From: Microtetraspora niveoalba
GTDB taxonomy: Bacteria; Actinomycetota; Actinomycetes; Streptosporangiales; Streptosporangiaceae
Assembly: GCF_001570405.1 (NCBI RefSeq)
Contig: NZ_BBYM01000016.1
Span: forward strand, 116,059-180,058
Length of the DNA stretch: 64,000 nucleotides
Reading direction: 5' to 3'
Below are positions 1 to 8,918 of this stretch, piece after piece (within the stretch, counting starts at the first letter, position 1; each line of letters starts with the position of its first letter). The notes under the pieces were generated by a model that was given only the letters and a program-made list of their open reading frames with translations, did not search any database and had not been told where the DNA came from. Position numbers and translations under genes: made by a program.

Positions 1-605
1 ACGCCGAAGCGCCCCGCGGCGGGCAGCAGCTCCCGCTCCGCCCGCCGGTCGAGCAGGCTGTACTCGTTCTGCGCCGAGACGAAGCGCTCGTGCCCGGCGG
101 CGCGGGCGATGTGGTCGGCGTCGGCGACCTGCCAGGCGGCGAAATTGGACGAGCCTATGTAGCGCACCTTGCCCTCGCGCACCAGCTCGGTGAGCGCGGC
201 GAGCGTCTCCTCCACGGGGGTCGCCGGGTCGGGGAAGTGGAGCTGGTAGAGGTCGATCCAGTCGGTGCCCAGCCGGCGCAGCGACCGCTCGACCGCCTTG
301 CGGATGTAGCGGCGGGAGGCGCGGGCGCCCCAGTCGGGGCCGTTCGCGCCGCCGGTGTCTCCGCCGAACTTGGTGGCCAGAACCACCTCGTCGCGGCGGC
401 CGCGCAGCACCTCGCCGAGGAACGCCTCGGACTCGCCGTAGATGTCGGCGGTGTCGATGAGGGTGACCCCCGCGTCGAAGGCGGCGTCCACCACGGCGCG
501 GGTCGCCTCGATGTCGATCCGCCGGCCGAAGTTGTTCGCCCCGAGGCCGACCGCCGAGACGACCAGACCGGAGTCGCCCAGGCGGCGGTAGGACATGTCT
601 GTCAC
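1..605 (-). CDS. Aldo/keto reductase, 3' end cut off by the window edge
   Basis: This is the N-terminal two thirds of an NADPH-dependent aldo/keto reductase of the YajO/YccK type; the C-terminus lies beyond base 1. The visible protein starts MTDMSYRRLGDSGLVVS and keeps the catalytic set of the family: Asp in TLIDTADIYG, Tyr in DIYGES, Lys in ATKFGG and His in LYQLHFPD. GTG at 605 and an in-frame ATG at 596 are both possible starts; I take GTG because it keeps the complete beta-hairpin. Substrate is unknown. Unlike the two aldo/keto reductases at 13.9 and 23.4 kb, this one has a normal active site, so it is not a close paralogue of them. Confidence 0.85.
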   Translation of the reverse strand, partial: MTDMSYRRLGDSGLVVSAVGLGANNFGRRIDIEATRAVVDAAFDAGVTLIDTADIYGESEAFLGEVLRGRRDEVVLATKFGGDTGGANGPDWGARASRRYIRKAVERSLRRLGTDWIDLYQLHFPDPATPVEETLAALTELVREGKVRYIGSSNFAAWQVADADHIARAAGHERFVSAQNEYSLLDRRAERELLPAAGRFG

Positions 606-674
606 GAGAACGCTCCTCGTTGTCGTCTGCCGCGTACGCCGATCACCGCGTGCGGCCCGGCCCGCTCCCGGCGC

Positions 675-1544
675 CTACTCACCGGCCCCTTGCGGCGGAC
701 GCCGTCCGCGGAGGAGTTCCACGACCGCCCCGATGTCGGCGTCGGCCCAGCCGAGCTCGGCCGCCTCCTCGTAGCGCCGTTCGACCAGCCGGGCGATCGG
801 CAGGTCGAGCCCGGCCTCCCTGGCGACGTCCCCGGCGAGCCGTACGTCCTTGGCGCCGAGCCTGGTCGTGAACCAGCCGCGATGATCACCGCTGAGGATA
901 TCGTCGATCCGGTTGTGGGCCGCGGGCGGGACGGTCGGCCAGCCGAGGAGGAAGTCACGCAGCAGCATGTCGTCCACCCCGGCGGCGAGGCCGGTGGCGG
1001 CCACCTCGCCGAGCACGGCGACGCTCGACATGAGCAGGTAGTTGTTCAGCAGCTTGAAGACGACCGCGTGGCCCGGGTCGCCCCCGCAGTAGCGGTAGGC
1101 CGCGAACGCCTCCGCCCACACCGGCCGCAGATCGTCGACCAGCGACCGGTCGCCGCCGACCAGCGTGAACGCCTGCCCGTCGACGACGGCGGCCGGCCCG
1201 CCGATGATCGGCGCGGCCACGAACCTGCCTCCCGGCGCGCTCTCGCGCAGCGCGCGGGACGTGCCCGGGGAGACGGTGCTCGTGTCGGCGAAGATCGGGC
1301 CCTCGACCCCGGCGAGCCGGGCCATGACCTCGCGCACCGCCTCGTCGCCGGCGAGCGAGAGCAGCACCGCGTCGGCGTCGCGCGCCGCCTCCGCCGGATC
1401 CGCCGCCTCGGCCGCGCCGAGCGCGGTCACCTCGCCGGCCCGGCCCGCCGTACGGTTCCACACCGTGACGGTGAAGTCCCGCGCGAGCAGCCGCTCGGCC
1501 AGCGCCCGCCCCATCCTGCCCATCCCGAGCACCGCGACGCGCAT
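675..1544 (-). CDS. NAD(P)-dependent beta-hydroxyacid dehydrogenase (HIBADH/6PGDH superfamily)
   Basis: A 289-residue two-domain dehydrogenase. The N-terminal Rossmann fold begins MRVAVLGMGRMGRALAERLL, with the GxGxMG nucleotide-binding loop. The family signature near residues 85-130 is weak (FADTSTVSPGTSRAL), and the C-terminal helical domain carries the GHAVVFKLLNNYLL segment, where the Lys occupies the usual catalytic lysine position. Members oxidise 3-hydroxyisobutyrate, tartronate semialdehyde or related acids, and some are imine reductases, so I do not name a substrate. The gene lies 69 bases upstream of the aldo/keto reductase on the same strand and could be co-transcribed with it. Confidence 0.8.
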   Translation of the reverse strand: MRVAVLGMGRMGRALAERLLARDFTVTVWNRTAGRAGEVTALGAAEAADPAEAARDADAVLLSLAGDEAVREVMARLAGVEGPIFADTSTVSPGTSRALRESAPGGRFVAAPIIGGPAAVVDGQAFTLVGGDRSLVDDLRPVWAEAFAAYRYCGGDPGHAVVFKLLNNYLLMSSVAVLGEVAATGLAAGVDDMLLRDFLLGWPTVPPAAHNRIDDILSGDHRGWFTTRLGAKDVRLAGDVAREAGLDLPIARLVERRYEEAAELGWADADIGAVVELLRGRRPPQGAGE

Positions 1545-1724
1545 ACGGCATCCCCCCTTCCGCCCATTGTCCCCGGCGTTTCCCCGCGGGAACGTCCCGG
1601 GTCGCGGGCTGTGGAGAACCCCGGACGCGAGGCCGTCACGCCGGCGGGCCCGCGATTTACGCTGGAACGGTCAGGAGCCGCCCGTACGAACCCGATGCTC
1701 ATACGACCGCGAGGGAGCTGACGA

Positions 1725-3014
1725 ATGCCGGAGCCCGAGAGCACGACCTGCGCCATATCCGGCGGCGGACCGGCGGGGGTGATGCTGGCCCTGCTGCTGG
1801 CCCGCGCCGGAGTCGAGGTGACGGTCCTGGAGAAGCACGGGGACTTCCTGCGCGACTTCCGCGGGGACACGGTGCACCCCTCGACGCTCGAACTGCTGGA
1901 CGAGCTGGGGCTGGCGGACGAACTGGAGCGCATCCCCCACCGCGACCTGACCACGGTCCGGATGGACACGCTCGACGGCACGCTGGTGGACGCCGACCTC
2001 CGGCGGTTCGCGCCGAGGCGGAAGTACCGGCACATAGCGATGATCCCGCAGTGGGACTTCCTCACCCTGCTGGTGGAGCACGCCCGCCGCTATCCGGCGT
2101 TCCGGCTGCTGATGAACGCCGAGACGCTCGGGCCGATCGAGCACGGCGGCGCGGTCCGCGGCCTGCGCTACCGCGACGCGGACGGGGAGCACGACCTGCG
2201 CGCCGTGCTGACGGTGGCCGCCGACGGGCGCCGCTCGGACCTTCGGCGCGCCGCGGGCATGATCCCGATCGACTTCGGGGCGCCCATGGACGTGCTGTGG
2301 CTGCGCGTCTCGCGCCGGCCGGGCGACGTGGGCGGCGGCCTCACCGCCCGCATCGGCAAGGGTGAGATGGCCGGCGCGATCGACCGGGGCGACTACTGGC
2401 AGATCGCGTTCCTCATCCCGAAGGGCTCCTACCGGCGGATCAGGGAGCAGGGGCTCGACGAGCTGCGGACGCGGCTGGCCCGGCTGCTGCCGTTCCTCGG
2501 CGACCGGGTGAACGAGATCGACGACTGGGACAAGGTGGCGTTCCTCGAGGTCGGCGTGAACCGGCTGCGGCGCTGGGACCGGCCCGGCCTGCTGGCCATC
2601 GGCGACGCCGCGCACACCATGTCGCCGATCGGCGGCGTGGGCATCAACCTCGCGATCCAGGACGCGGTGGCGACCGCCAACCTGCTGGCCGGGCCGCTCC
2701 TGCGCGCCCAGGCGGACCCGGCGCGGTTCGACAGGACGTTGAACCCGCGCCTGGTGCGGCGGGTCCAGCGGCGCCGGGCGCTCCCGACGATCGGCACCCA
2801 GCTCGTCCAGTTGACGGCCCAGCGCCGGCTCATCGACCGGATCCTCGACGGCGAGGAGCCGCGGCTGCCCGCGTTCCTGAACGGCGAGCGGGCCGGCTGC
2901 GTCCTGTCCCAGCTCTTCGCGCGGATCATGCTGTACGGCATCCTCCCCGAGCACGTGCGCACGCCGGACCGGTCCGGCGCCGCCGCCCCCGCGCCGGCTG
3001 ATCGCGCCCGCTGA
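1725..3014 (+). CDS. FAD-dependent aromatic-ring monooxygenase family protein (PHBH fold)
   Basis: A 429-residue flavoprotein of the p-hydroxybenzoate hydroxylase/UbiH class. The Rossmann loop GGGPAGVMLALLLARAG is at residues 12-28. The second FAD motif, RPGLLAIGDAAHTMSPIGGVG, contains the conserved GD and the proline that contacts the flavin. A DG motif follows VLTVAADGRR. The RGDTVHPSTLELL segment near residue 45 is typical of the subgroup that resembles the actinobacterial antibiotic- and pentachlorophenol-type oxygenases. It stands alone on the plus strand, converging on the multicopper oxidase. Hydroxylation of a phenolic compound is the family expectation; the actual substrate cannot be read from the sequence. 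Confidence 0.85.
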   Translation: MPEPESTTCAISGGGPAGVMLALLLARAGVEVTVLEKHGDFLRDFRGDTVHPSTLELLDELGLADELERIPHRDLTTVRMDTLDGTLVDADLRRFAPRRKYRHIAMIPQWDFLTLLVEHARRYPAFRLLMNAETLGPIEHGGAVRGLRYRDADGEHDLRAVLTVAADGRRSDLRRAAGMIPIDFGAPMDVLWLRVSRRPGDVGGGLTARIGKGEMAGAIDRGDYWQIAFLIPKGSYRRIREQGLDELRTRLARLLPFLGDRVNEIDDWDKVAFLEVGVNRLRRWDRPGLLAIGDAAHTMSPIGGVGINLAIQDAVATANLLAGPLLRAQADPARFDRTLNPRLVRRVQRRRALPTIGTQLVQLTAQRRLIDRILDGEEPRLPAFLNGERAGCVLSQLFARIMLYGILPEHVRTPDRSGAAAPAPADRAR

Positions 3015-3030
3015 TCGCGCCGGCCGGCGG

Positions 3031-4596
3031 TCACACCACCTCGATGTCGGCCATCATCGCCATGTCCTCGTGTTCGAGGTTGTGGCAGTGCATCATGTAC
3101 CGCCCGCCATAGCCCTCGAAGCGGACCAGCACCTCGACGACCTCGTACGGACGCACGTCCACGGTGTCCTTCCAGCCAGCGTCGGTGGCGGCGGGCGCCT
3201 TGCCGCCGCGGGTCAGCACCCGGAAGTGCGCCATGTGCACGTGCACCGGGTGGTGGAAGTCGCTGGCCAGCCGCCACACCTCGGTGGTGCCGAGGCGGGG
3301 CCGCGCCAGCGGGACGCCCGGCCGGAACGGCTGCCCGTTGATCGTCCAGCCGCCGGCCCACTCCCCCGACATGCGGAAGTCGAACACCCGCGTGGCGACG
3401 GCGGCGGATCGGTCGACCCGCTCCAGGCGGGAGAGCCGGTCCGGCACCGTGCTGTCGTCGGCGGCCCGGCGGGCGACCCGGAACGCCATCACGTTGCGCG
3501 CCGGTCCGGAGCCGAGGGTGTTGACCATCGTGACCCGGGTGCCGACGGGATAGGCGGAGAAGTCGACCACGACGTCGAACCGCTCGGCGGGGGCGACGGT
3601 GATCGCGTCGTGCTCCACGGGGGCGGCCAGCAGCCCCGCGTCGCTGCCCACCTGGACGAACCGGCCGCCAGGCCGCAGCTCCAGCCGGTAGCGGCGGGCG
3701 TTGGACGCGTTGAGCAGCCGCAGCCGGTAGCGGACGGCGTCCACCTCCAGCTCCGGCCAGGGGGCGCCGTTGACGAGGACGACGTCCCCTTCGACGCCCT
3801 GCATGTACGCGTCCTCGACGCCGGGGCGCAGCAGCAGGCTCGGGTCGCGCGAGGGGTAGCGGAACGCGCCGTCCTCGTCGAACGCGCGGTCGCAGATCAT
3901 CAGCGGGATGTCGCGGTCGCCCTTCGGGAGCGGCAGCGCGTCGTCCTCGTCGTCGCGTACCAGCAGGAACCCGGCGAGCCCGCGCCATACCTGCGGGCCG
4001 GTGTAGTCCATGCGGTGGTCGTGGTACCAGAGCGTGGCCGCCCGCTGCTCCAGCGGGTAGACGTAGTCCCTGGCCCCCGGATGGAACGTCCACTGGTCCG
4101 GGTCGACCCGCATGCCGGCGTGGATGTGGCCGGTCGGGGGGCGGAACCCCCGTCCGGCGGCGACCACCAGATCGGTCGGGTACCCGTCGGAGGCGGCCGG
4201 GGTCACGCCGCCGTGCAGGTGGGTGGACGTCGGGACGGGCAGCTCGTTGCGGACCCTGATCACGGTGGGGTCGCCGCGCCGCAGGTCGAAGGTCGGCCCC
4301 GGGAATGTGCCGTCGAACCCCCACACCTCGGTCCTCGTCCCGGGGACGATCTCCACCTTGGCCGCGCGCTGCACGACCTCGTAGTGGCCGGGGCGTACCG
4401 GGCGGGCGACCCCGGGGACGGGCAGCGGCACGGTGAACGGCGCGGGCAGCGGGAGTGCGCTGGCGAGCGTGCGGCCGGAGGTCTCCCCGGAGAGCCGGCC
4501 GCACCCGGCGAGGCCGAGCGCGCCACCGCCGGCCAGGACGGCGCCGCCGAGCGCGCCGAGGAACCGGCGCCGGGAGAGCGTGGACGGGCGGATCAT
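3031..4596 (-). CDS. Tat-exported multicopper oxidase, likely lipid-anchored
   Basis: A 521-residue three-cupredoxin oxidase. It begins with a twin-arginine signal (SRRRFLGALGG) followed by a lipobox-like LAGC, so it is probably exported folded and anchored as a lipoprotein. All four copper motifs are visible: HLHGG near residue 125, WYHDHRMDYT near 190, HPVHVHMAHF near 450, and the C-terminal HCHNLEHEDMAMM carrying the type 1 copper Cys, His and Met ligands. This is the CueO/bilirubin oxidase/CotA class. Its start codon overlaps by 4 bases the stop of the upstream small membrane protein, so both are translated from one mRNA. Phenol, bilirubin or cuprous ion oxidation are all possible; the copper export genes are 50 kb away. 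Confidence 0.92.
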   Translation of the reverse strand: MIRPSTLSRRRFLGALGGAVLAGGGALGLAGCGRLSGETSGRTLASALPLPAPFTVPLPVPGVARPVRPGHYEVVQRAAKVEIVPGTRTEVWGFDGTFPGPTFDLRRGDPTVIRVRNELPVPTSTHLHGGVTPAASDGYPTDLVVAAGRGFRPPTGHIHAGMRVDPDQWTFHPGARDYVYPLEQRAATLWYHDHRMDYTGPQVWRGLAGFLLVRDDEDDALPLPKGDRDIPLMICDRAFDEDGAFRYPSRDPSLLLRPGVEDAYMQGVEGDVVLVNGAPWPELEVDAVRYRLRLLNASNARRYRLELRPGGRFVQVGSDAGLLAAPVEHDAITVAPAERFDVVVDFSAYPVGTRVTMVNTLGSGPARNVMAFRVARRAADDSTVPDRLSRLERVDRSAAVATRVFDFRMSGEWAGGWTINGQPFRPGVPLARPRLGTTEVWRLASDFHHPVHVHMAHFRVLTRGGKAPAATDAGWKDTVDVRPYEVVEVLVRFEGYGGRYMMHCHNLEHEDMAMMADIEVV

Positions 4597-5048
4597 GCCG
4601 CGTTCCCCTCCTCACCGGCCCGCTCGCGGGCGCGCAGACCCCACCAGGTCCAGACGGCCAGCACGGCGGAGGCCCCGAAGATCGTCACGCCGAGCGGGAA
4701 GTGCCCCGCCAGCACCCGGCTCTGGCCGAGCGCGATCTGCGCCGTCTCCAGGCCCACCAGCGCCGCGCTCGCCCAGGCGGGGCCGCGCGGCCCGCGGCCC
4801 GGGCGCCACAGCAGGATCGCGGCGACGAGCTGGAGGTACAGCAGGACGTGTGTGAAGCCGCCGTTGTTGCGGTGCAGCGCCAGCATGTCCACGTCGCCGG
4901 TGACGAAGAGCCCGGCCAGGACCGCCTGCGCGAGGATCCCGGCCAGATGCCCGGTGGCGGCGATCCGCAGCCACCAGACGATCCAGCCCGGGGCGCGGGG
5001 CCGGAGGGTGCGGGCCGGTCGGCCGGCCACGGCGGAGGGAGCGTTCAT
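4593..5048 (-). CDS. Small four-helix membrane protein, partner of the multicopper oxidase
   Basis: A 151-residue protein with about four predicted transmembrane stretches (around residues 22-48, 64-82, 92-108 and 117-137) and an arginine-rich N-terminus. I do not recognise a named family. It is the first gene of a two-gene operon: its stop overlaps the start of the multicopper oxidase gene by 4 bases. That coupling suggests a role in the membrane next to the exported oxidase, for example as an anchor or electron-transfer partner, but no haem or metal motif is clear. Confidence 0.75.
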   Translation of the reverse strand: MNAPSAVAGRPARTLRPRAPGWIVWWLRIAATGHLAGILAQAVLAGLFVTGDVDMLALHRNNGGFTHVLLYLQLVAAILLWRPGRGPRGPAWASAALVGLETAQIALGQSRVLAGHFPLGVTIFGASAVLAVWTWWGLRARERAGEEGNAA

Positions 5049-5222
5049 GCGGGCAATGCTTCCGCCGGAGCGCCGTGTGATCGTCCGCCCGGCGACGGCG
5101 ATTCGCCGTACATCGCGGGTGGTAGGGGACGTGGTCCCCTACCCCGGCGTACGACCGGGGATGTACGGGCGGGATCAACCGTGCGGCGGGCGGCCCATGG
5201 GAGCAGATGTCCTAATGTGTCG

Positions 5223-6374
5223 ATGGTGAAAGCCCGCACGACGGACACACTGATCGCCGTCGCCGCCCTGATGGGCATCGTCGGCGGCACGTACGGCGGG
5301 CTGTCGAGCTCCGGCGCGTACGAACGCCCCCTGGACACGCTCGGCCTCGCGCTGATCGCGGTCGCCGCGCCCGCGCTGGCCTTCCGGCGGAGCGCTCCGC
5401 TGGCGGTCGGCGTGGTCACGGTGGCCTGCGCGGTGGCCTACTACGCCTTCCGCTATCCCGGGGTGTTCGCCGCCGCCCCCGCGCTGACGGCGATCTACAC
5501 GGCCGCGTCCCTGGGGCGGAGGTGGCCGGCGATCTGGCTCGCCGTCGTGATGGACGCGGGCATCTACGGCCTGATCGCGCTGTCGGACACCGATCCGGCT
5601 CCGGGCGACGGCTTCAACCTGCTCGGCGGGTGGCTGGTGGCGATGGTCGTCCTCGGCGAGGTGACGCGGAACCGCCGCGCCTACCTGCGCGAGGTGGAGC
5701 GGCGGGCGATCGAGGCGGAACGCACCCGCGAGGAGGCCGCGCTGCGCCGGGCGGGCGAGGAGCGCCTGTGGATCGCCCAGGAGTTGCACGACTCGCTCAC
5801 CCACAGCATCTCGGTGATCAACGTCCAGGTGTCGGTCGCGATGGAGCTCCTGGAGCGGCGCCCCGAGCTGGCCAGGGACGCGCTGGCCGCGATCAAGGAG
5901 TCCGGGCGCGAGGCGATGCGCGAGCTGCGCGGCACCCTCGGCGTGCTCAGGCAGGCCGACCCGGACGCCGCGCCCGCCGGCCTGGCGTCGCTGCCCCGGC
6001 TGGTGTCCCGGGCCGAGGCCGCCGGACTTCCCGTACGGACCGTCGTGGTCGGCGAACGGCGGGACCTGCCCGAGGAGGTGGACCGGACGGCGTACCGCAT
6101 CGTGCAGGAGGCGTTCACGAACGTCCTGCGCCACGCGGGCCCGGCGTCGGTCACGCTGACGACCGAATACCATCCGGGGAAGATCGTCGTCCGGGTGGCG
6201 GACGACGGGCGCTCGTCCGGCGGCGCCGCCGGGCACGGGATGGGACTGATCGGGATGCGGGAGCGCGTGGTCGCGCTGGGCGGGGCGCTGTCGGCCGGGC
6301 CGGCCCCGGAGGGCGGGTTCCTCGTCCACGCCGAGCTCCCCCTCGCCGAGCCGCTGCCGGCGGAGCGGCCGTGA
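5223..6374 (+). CDS. Sensor histidine kinase of the DesK/NarX (HisKA_3) type
   Basis: A 383-residue membrane kinase. The N-terminal 140 residues form about five hydrophobic helices with no sizeable extracellular loop. A coiled segment (residues 145-180) then leads to the dimerisation/phosphoacceptor motif ELHDSLTHS, which carries the phosphorylated His. The ATPase domain shows AYRIVQEAFTNVLRHAG (N box) and GHGMGLIGMRERV (G box). ATG 5223 is chosen because an open frame further upstream has no kinase-like sequence; GTG 5217 is an alternative. The stop overlaps the start of the response regulator gene as GTGA, so the pair is translationally coupled. Confidence 0.92.
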   Translation: MVKARTTDTLIAVAALMGIVGGTYGGLSSSGAYERPLDTLGLALIAVAAPALAFRRSAPLAVGVVTVACAVAYYAFRYPGVFAAAPALTAIYTAASLGRRWPAIWLAVVMDAGIYGLIALSDTDPAPGDGFNLLGGWLVAMVVLGEVTRNRRAYLREVERRAIEAERTREEAALRRAGEERLWIAQELHDSLTHSISVINVQVSVAMELLERRPELARDALAAIKESGREAMRELRGTLGVLRQADPDAAPAGLASLPRLVSRAEAAGLPVRTVVVGERRDLPEEVDRTAYRIVQEAFTNVLRHAGPASVTLTTEYHPGKIVVRVADDGRSSGGAAGHGMGLIGMRERVVALGGALSAGPAPEGGFLVHAELPLAEPLPAERP

Positions 6375-7039
6375 TCCGGGTGCTGCTCGCCGACGACCAG
6401 CCGCTGATCCGGGCGGGCTTCCGCGCGCTGCTCGAACTGGCGGGGGACATCACGGTGGTGGGCGAGGCGGGCGACGGCGCCGCCGCGATCGAGCTGGCCC
6501 GCGAGCTGCGGCCGGACGTGGCGCTGCTCGACGTCAGGATGCCCCTCCTCGACGGCATCCAGGCGACCAGGAGCATCGGCGCGGACCCCGGCCTCGACGG
6601 GGTGCGGGTGGTCATCCTGACCAACTACGCGCTCGACGAGTACGTCTTCGCCGCGCTGCGGGCGGGCGCCAGCGGGTTCCTGCTCAAGGACATCGAGCCC
6701 GCCGAGCTCCTGCGCTCGGTGCGGGTGGCCGCCCAGGGGGAGGCGCTGCTGTCGCCGTCGGTGACCCGGCGGCTGATCGAGGAGTACGTCGCCACGCCGC
6801 CCCGGCCGATGGCCGCGCCGGGACTGGAGCGGCTGACCGGCCGGGAGCGCGAGGTGGTGGCCCTGGTCGCGTCGGGGCTGTCCAACGAGGAGATCGCCGC
6901 GCACCTGGTCATCAGCCAGGCCACCGCCAAGACGCACGTCAGCCGGTCGATGACCAAACTGGGGGCCCGCGACCGCGCCCAGCTCGTCGTGTTCGCGTAC
7001 GAATCGGGGCTGGTCACCCCCGGCGCGGGCCGCGCCTGA
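6371..7039 (+). CDS. Response regulator, NarL/LuxR type
   Basis: A 222-residue regulator partnered with the kinase just upstream, overlapping it by 4 bases. The receiver domain starts VIRVLLADDQPLIR and contains the acidic pair DD, the phosphorylated Asp in ALLDVRMPLLDG and the conserved Lys in FLLKDIEP. The C-terminal helix-turn-helix is LTGREREVVALVASGLSNEE onward, ending about residue 215. Such DesK-type pairs in actinomycetes often control a neighbouring transporter or stress gene. Here the next gene is the MetX-like hydrolase 196 bases downstream, which has its own ribosome site, so a regulatory link is only a possibility. Confidence 0.93.
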   Translation: MIRVLLADDQPLIRAGFRALLELAGDITVVGEAGDGAAAIELARELRPDVALLDVRMPLLDGIQATRSIGADPGLDGVRVVILTNYALDEYVFAALRAGASGFLLKDIEPAELLRSVRVAAQGEALLSPSVTRRLIEEYVATPPRPMAAPGLERLTGREREVVALVASGLSNEEIAAHLVISQATAKTHVSRSMTKLGARDRAQLVVFAYESGLVTPGAGRA

Positions 7040-7148
7040 CCGATCCGCGGGCGGGCCACCGGGAGGCGCCCCGCCCTCGCGCCGAGAACCGCCTTCAGGG
7101 GGGCCGAGGCGTCGGGCCACGCGCGCGGGAACGCGGCGGCGACACGGT

Positions 7149-7171
7149 CCGGGACGGCGGGTCCGTCCCGG
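7149..7171 (+). terminator. Small GC hairpin after the two-component operon
   Basis: CCGGGACG (7149-7156) pairs with CGTCCCGG (7164-7171) around a 7-base loop. There is no T-tract. It lies about 110 bases after the response regulator stop and 65 bases before the next start. It may act as a terminator or simply be part of the leader of the following gene. Confidence 0.3.
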
Positions 7172-7235
7172 GTTAACGTGGACATCCAGCGAAACATCGG
7201 GCGGACGCGACCGTCTGGCCGGCGAGGAGGCCCCG

Positions 7236-8252
7236 GTGGACTACGAGATCTTCGAGCTGGGCGACGTCCGGCTCCAGTCCGGCATCACCCTGCCCGGCGC
7301 GAAGCTGGCCTACAAGACGTACGGCGAGCTGAACGAGGCCAGGAGCAACGCGATCGTCTACCCGACCTGGTACTCCGGGCAGCACTACGAGAACGAGTGG
7401 CTCATCGGCCCCGGCATGGCGCTCGACCCGGCGAAGTACTTCATCATCATCCCGAACATGCTCGGCAACGGCCTCTCCTCGTCGCCGAGCAACACCCCTC
7501 CCCCGCACGACCGGGCGCGGTTCCCGCACGTCACGATGTACGACAACGTGGAGATCCAGCACCGCCTGGTCACCGAGCGCTTCGGCATCGAGAGCCTGGA
7601 ACTGGTCACGGGGTGGTCGATGGGCGCCGGGCAGACCTACCAGTGGGCGGTCAGCCACCCGGAGATGGTCCGGCGGATCCTCCCCTTCTGCGGCTCCGCG
7701 CGTACCAGCCGGCACAACTTCGTCTTCCTGGAGGGGGTGAAGGCCGCGCTCACCGCCGACGCGGCCTGGAACGGCGGCTGGTACCGCGAGCAGCCGTGGA
7801 CGGGGCTGCGGGCACTGGCCCGGGTCTACGCGGGATGGGGGTTCAGCCAGCAGTTCTACCGCGAGAGGATCTACGAACGGGAGCCGCTGGGCTACGCGTC
7901 CCTGGAGGACTTCCTGGTCGGTTTCTGGGAGGGGCTGTTCGTCAAGCGGGACGCCAACAACCTGCTCGCCATGCTGTGGACCTGGCAGTACGCCGACGTG
8001 GGCCGCACCCCCGGGTTCGCCGGCACGGAGGAGGCGCTGGCCCGGATCCGGATGCCCGCGATCATCATGCCGGCCCGGCAGGACCTCTACTTCCCGCCCG
8101 AGGACAACGAGTGGGAGATCGGCCGCATCCCCGGGGCGGAGCTGCGCGTCATCCCCGGCTCGTGGGGACACTTCGCCGGAGGCGGCGCCAATCCCGAGGA
8201 CACCCGGTTCATCGACGACGCGCTCAAGGACCTGCTCGCCCGGGAGGCGTAG
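7236..8252 (+). CDS. MetX-like alpha/beta hydrolase
   Basis: A 338-residue alpha/beta-hydrolase of the homoserine O-acetyltransferase superfamily. The nucleophile elbow is GWSMGAGQTYQW near residue 130; the acid is probably Asp in MPARQDLYFPPEDNE and the catalytic His is in PGSWGHFAGG. True MetX enzymes have a GGSMGG elbow and a conserved substrate-binding arginine context that I do not see. It therefore belongs to the MetX-like group usually annotated only as alpha/beta hydrolase and is not a methionine biosynthesis gene. The GTG start has a GAGGAGG ribosome site six bases upstream, and a strong hairpin follows the stop. Confidence 0.82.
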   Translation: MDYEIFELGDVRLQSGITLPGAKLAYKTYGELNEARSNAIVYPTWYSGQHYENEWLIGPGMALDPAKYFIIIPNMLGNGLSSSPSNTPPPHDRARFPHVTMYDNVEIQHRLVTERFGIESLELVTGWSMGAGQTYQWAVSHPEMVRRILPFCGSARTSRHNFVFLEGVKAALTADAAWNGGWYREQPWTGLRALARVYAGWGFSQQFYRERIYEREPLGYASLEDFLVGFWEGLFVKRDANNLLAMLWTWQYADVGRTPGFAGTEEALARIRMPAIIMPARQDLYFPPEDNEWEIGRIPGAELRVIPGSWGHFAGGGANPEDTRFIDDALKDLLAREA

Positions 8253-8271
8253 TCCCCGCCCCGCGACGCGA

Positions 8272-8297
8272 CCCGCCTCCGGGACTCCGGAGGCGGG
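8272..8297 (+). terminator. Rho-independent-like terminator hairpin
   Basis: Perfect 11-bp inverted repeat CCCGCCTCCGG/CCGGAGGCGGG with a 4-base loop, 20 bases after the MetX-like stop codon and followed by GTCTTCGT. It sits between this gene and the convergent CBS gene, so it probably terminates the plus-strand transcript. Confidence 0.7.
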
Positions 8298-8356
8298 GTC
8301 TTCGTGGTGCCCGGACGGCGTCGCGCCCCGCCGGTGTGCGGCGGGGCGCCCCCGGC

Positions 8357-8776
8357 CTACTTGTTGCCCTCGGCCGCCGAGATGTCGGCGAGGGCGGACC
8401 CGGAGTCGCGTTCGATCGCCAGGTCGCCGATGCTGACGATGCCCACGGGCTGGTCGTTCTGGACGACCGGGATCCGGCGCACCGCCTTGCTGCGCATGAT
8501 CTGGATGACCTGGTCGATGCTGGTGTCCGGTCCGACCGTGGCGATGTCCTCGCCGCTGCAGACCTCGCGTACCGGCGTCTGCGGGGCCTTGTCGTCGGCG
8601 ACGACGCGGACCGCGATGTCCCGGTCGGTCACGATGCCGCTCACGTGGCCGCCCTCCGTGACGATCACGGCGCCGGCGTCGTTGTCGCGCATGAGCTGGG
8701 CGGCCACGTCGACGCCCTGACCGCTGTCCACGGTCGCCGGGTTCCTGGTCATCACCTCGGCCACTGTCTGTGCCAT
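8357..8776 (-). CDS. CBS-domain pair protein
   Basis: A 139-residue protein made almost entirely of two CBS motifs in tandem (about residues 8-60 and 72-125), starting MAQTVAEVMTRNPATVDSGQ. The repeated pattern is GIVTDRDIAVRVV in the first and VGIVSIGDLAIERD in the second, the usual adenosyl-ligand groove residues. Stand-alone CBS pairs of this kind are common in Actinobacteria, sense adenine nucleotides and are often stress-induced. ATG 8776 is chosen because GGAGG lies five bases upstream; an upstream in-frame extension has no domain content. It is divergent from the DUF4259 gene. Confidence 0.88.
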   Translation of the reverse strand: MAQTVAEVMTRNPATVDSGQGVDVAAQLMRDNDAGAVIVTEGGHVSGIVTDRDIAVRVVADDKAPQTPVREVCSGEDIATVGPDTSIDQVIQIMRSKAVRRIPVVQNDQPVGIVSIGDLAIERDSGSALADISAAEGNK

Positions 8777-8918
8777 GAGAACCTCCATCTTTTCGCCGTC
8801 TGGGCCCCCATACCCGTCGTTCGGGGCGCAAACGGGCAGGCACGTACGGGACCGGAGGATTTGTCGGAGCCGATCGCTACGATCACGCCCGACCGTTTTC
8901 CGAGACCGGAGGATCGAC

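Noticed and set aside
7236-8252. Calling this gene metX (homoserine O-acetyltransferase)
   Set aside because: The elbow is GWSMGAGQ and not GGSMGG, and no methionine gene is nearby.
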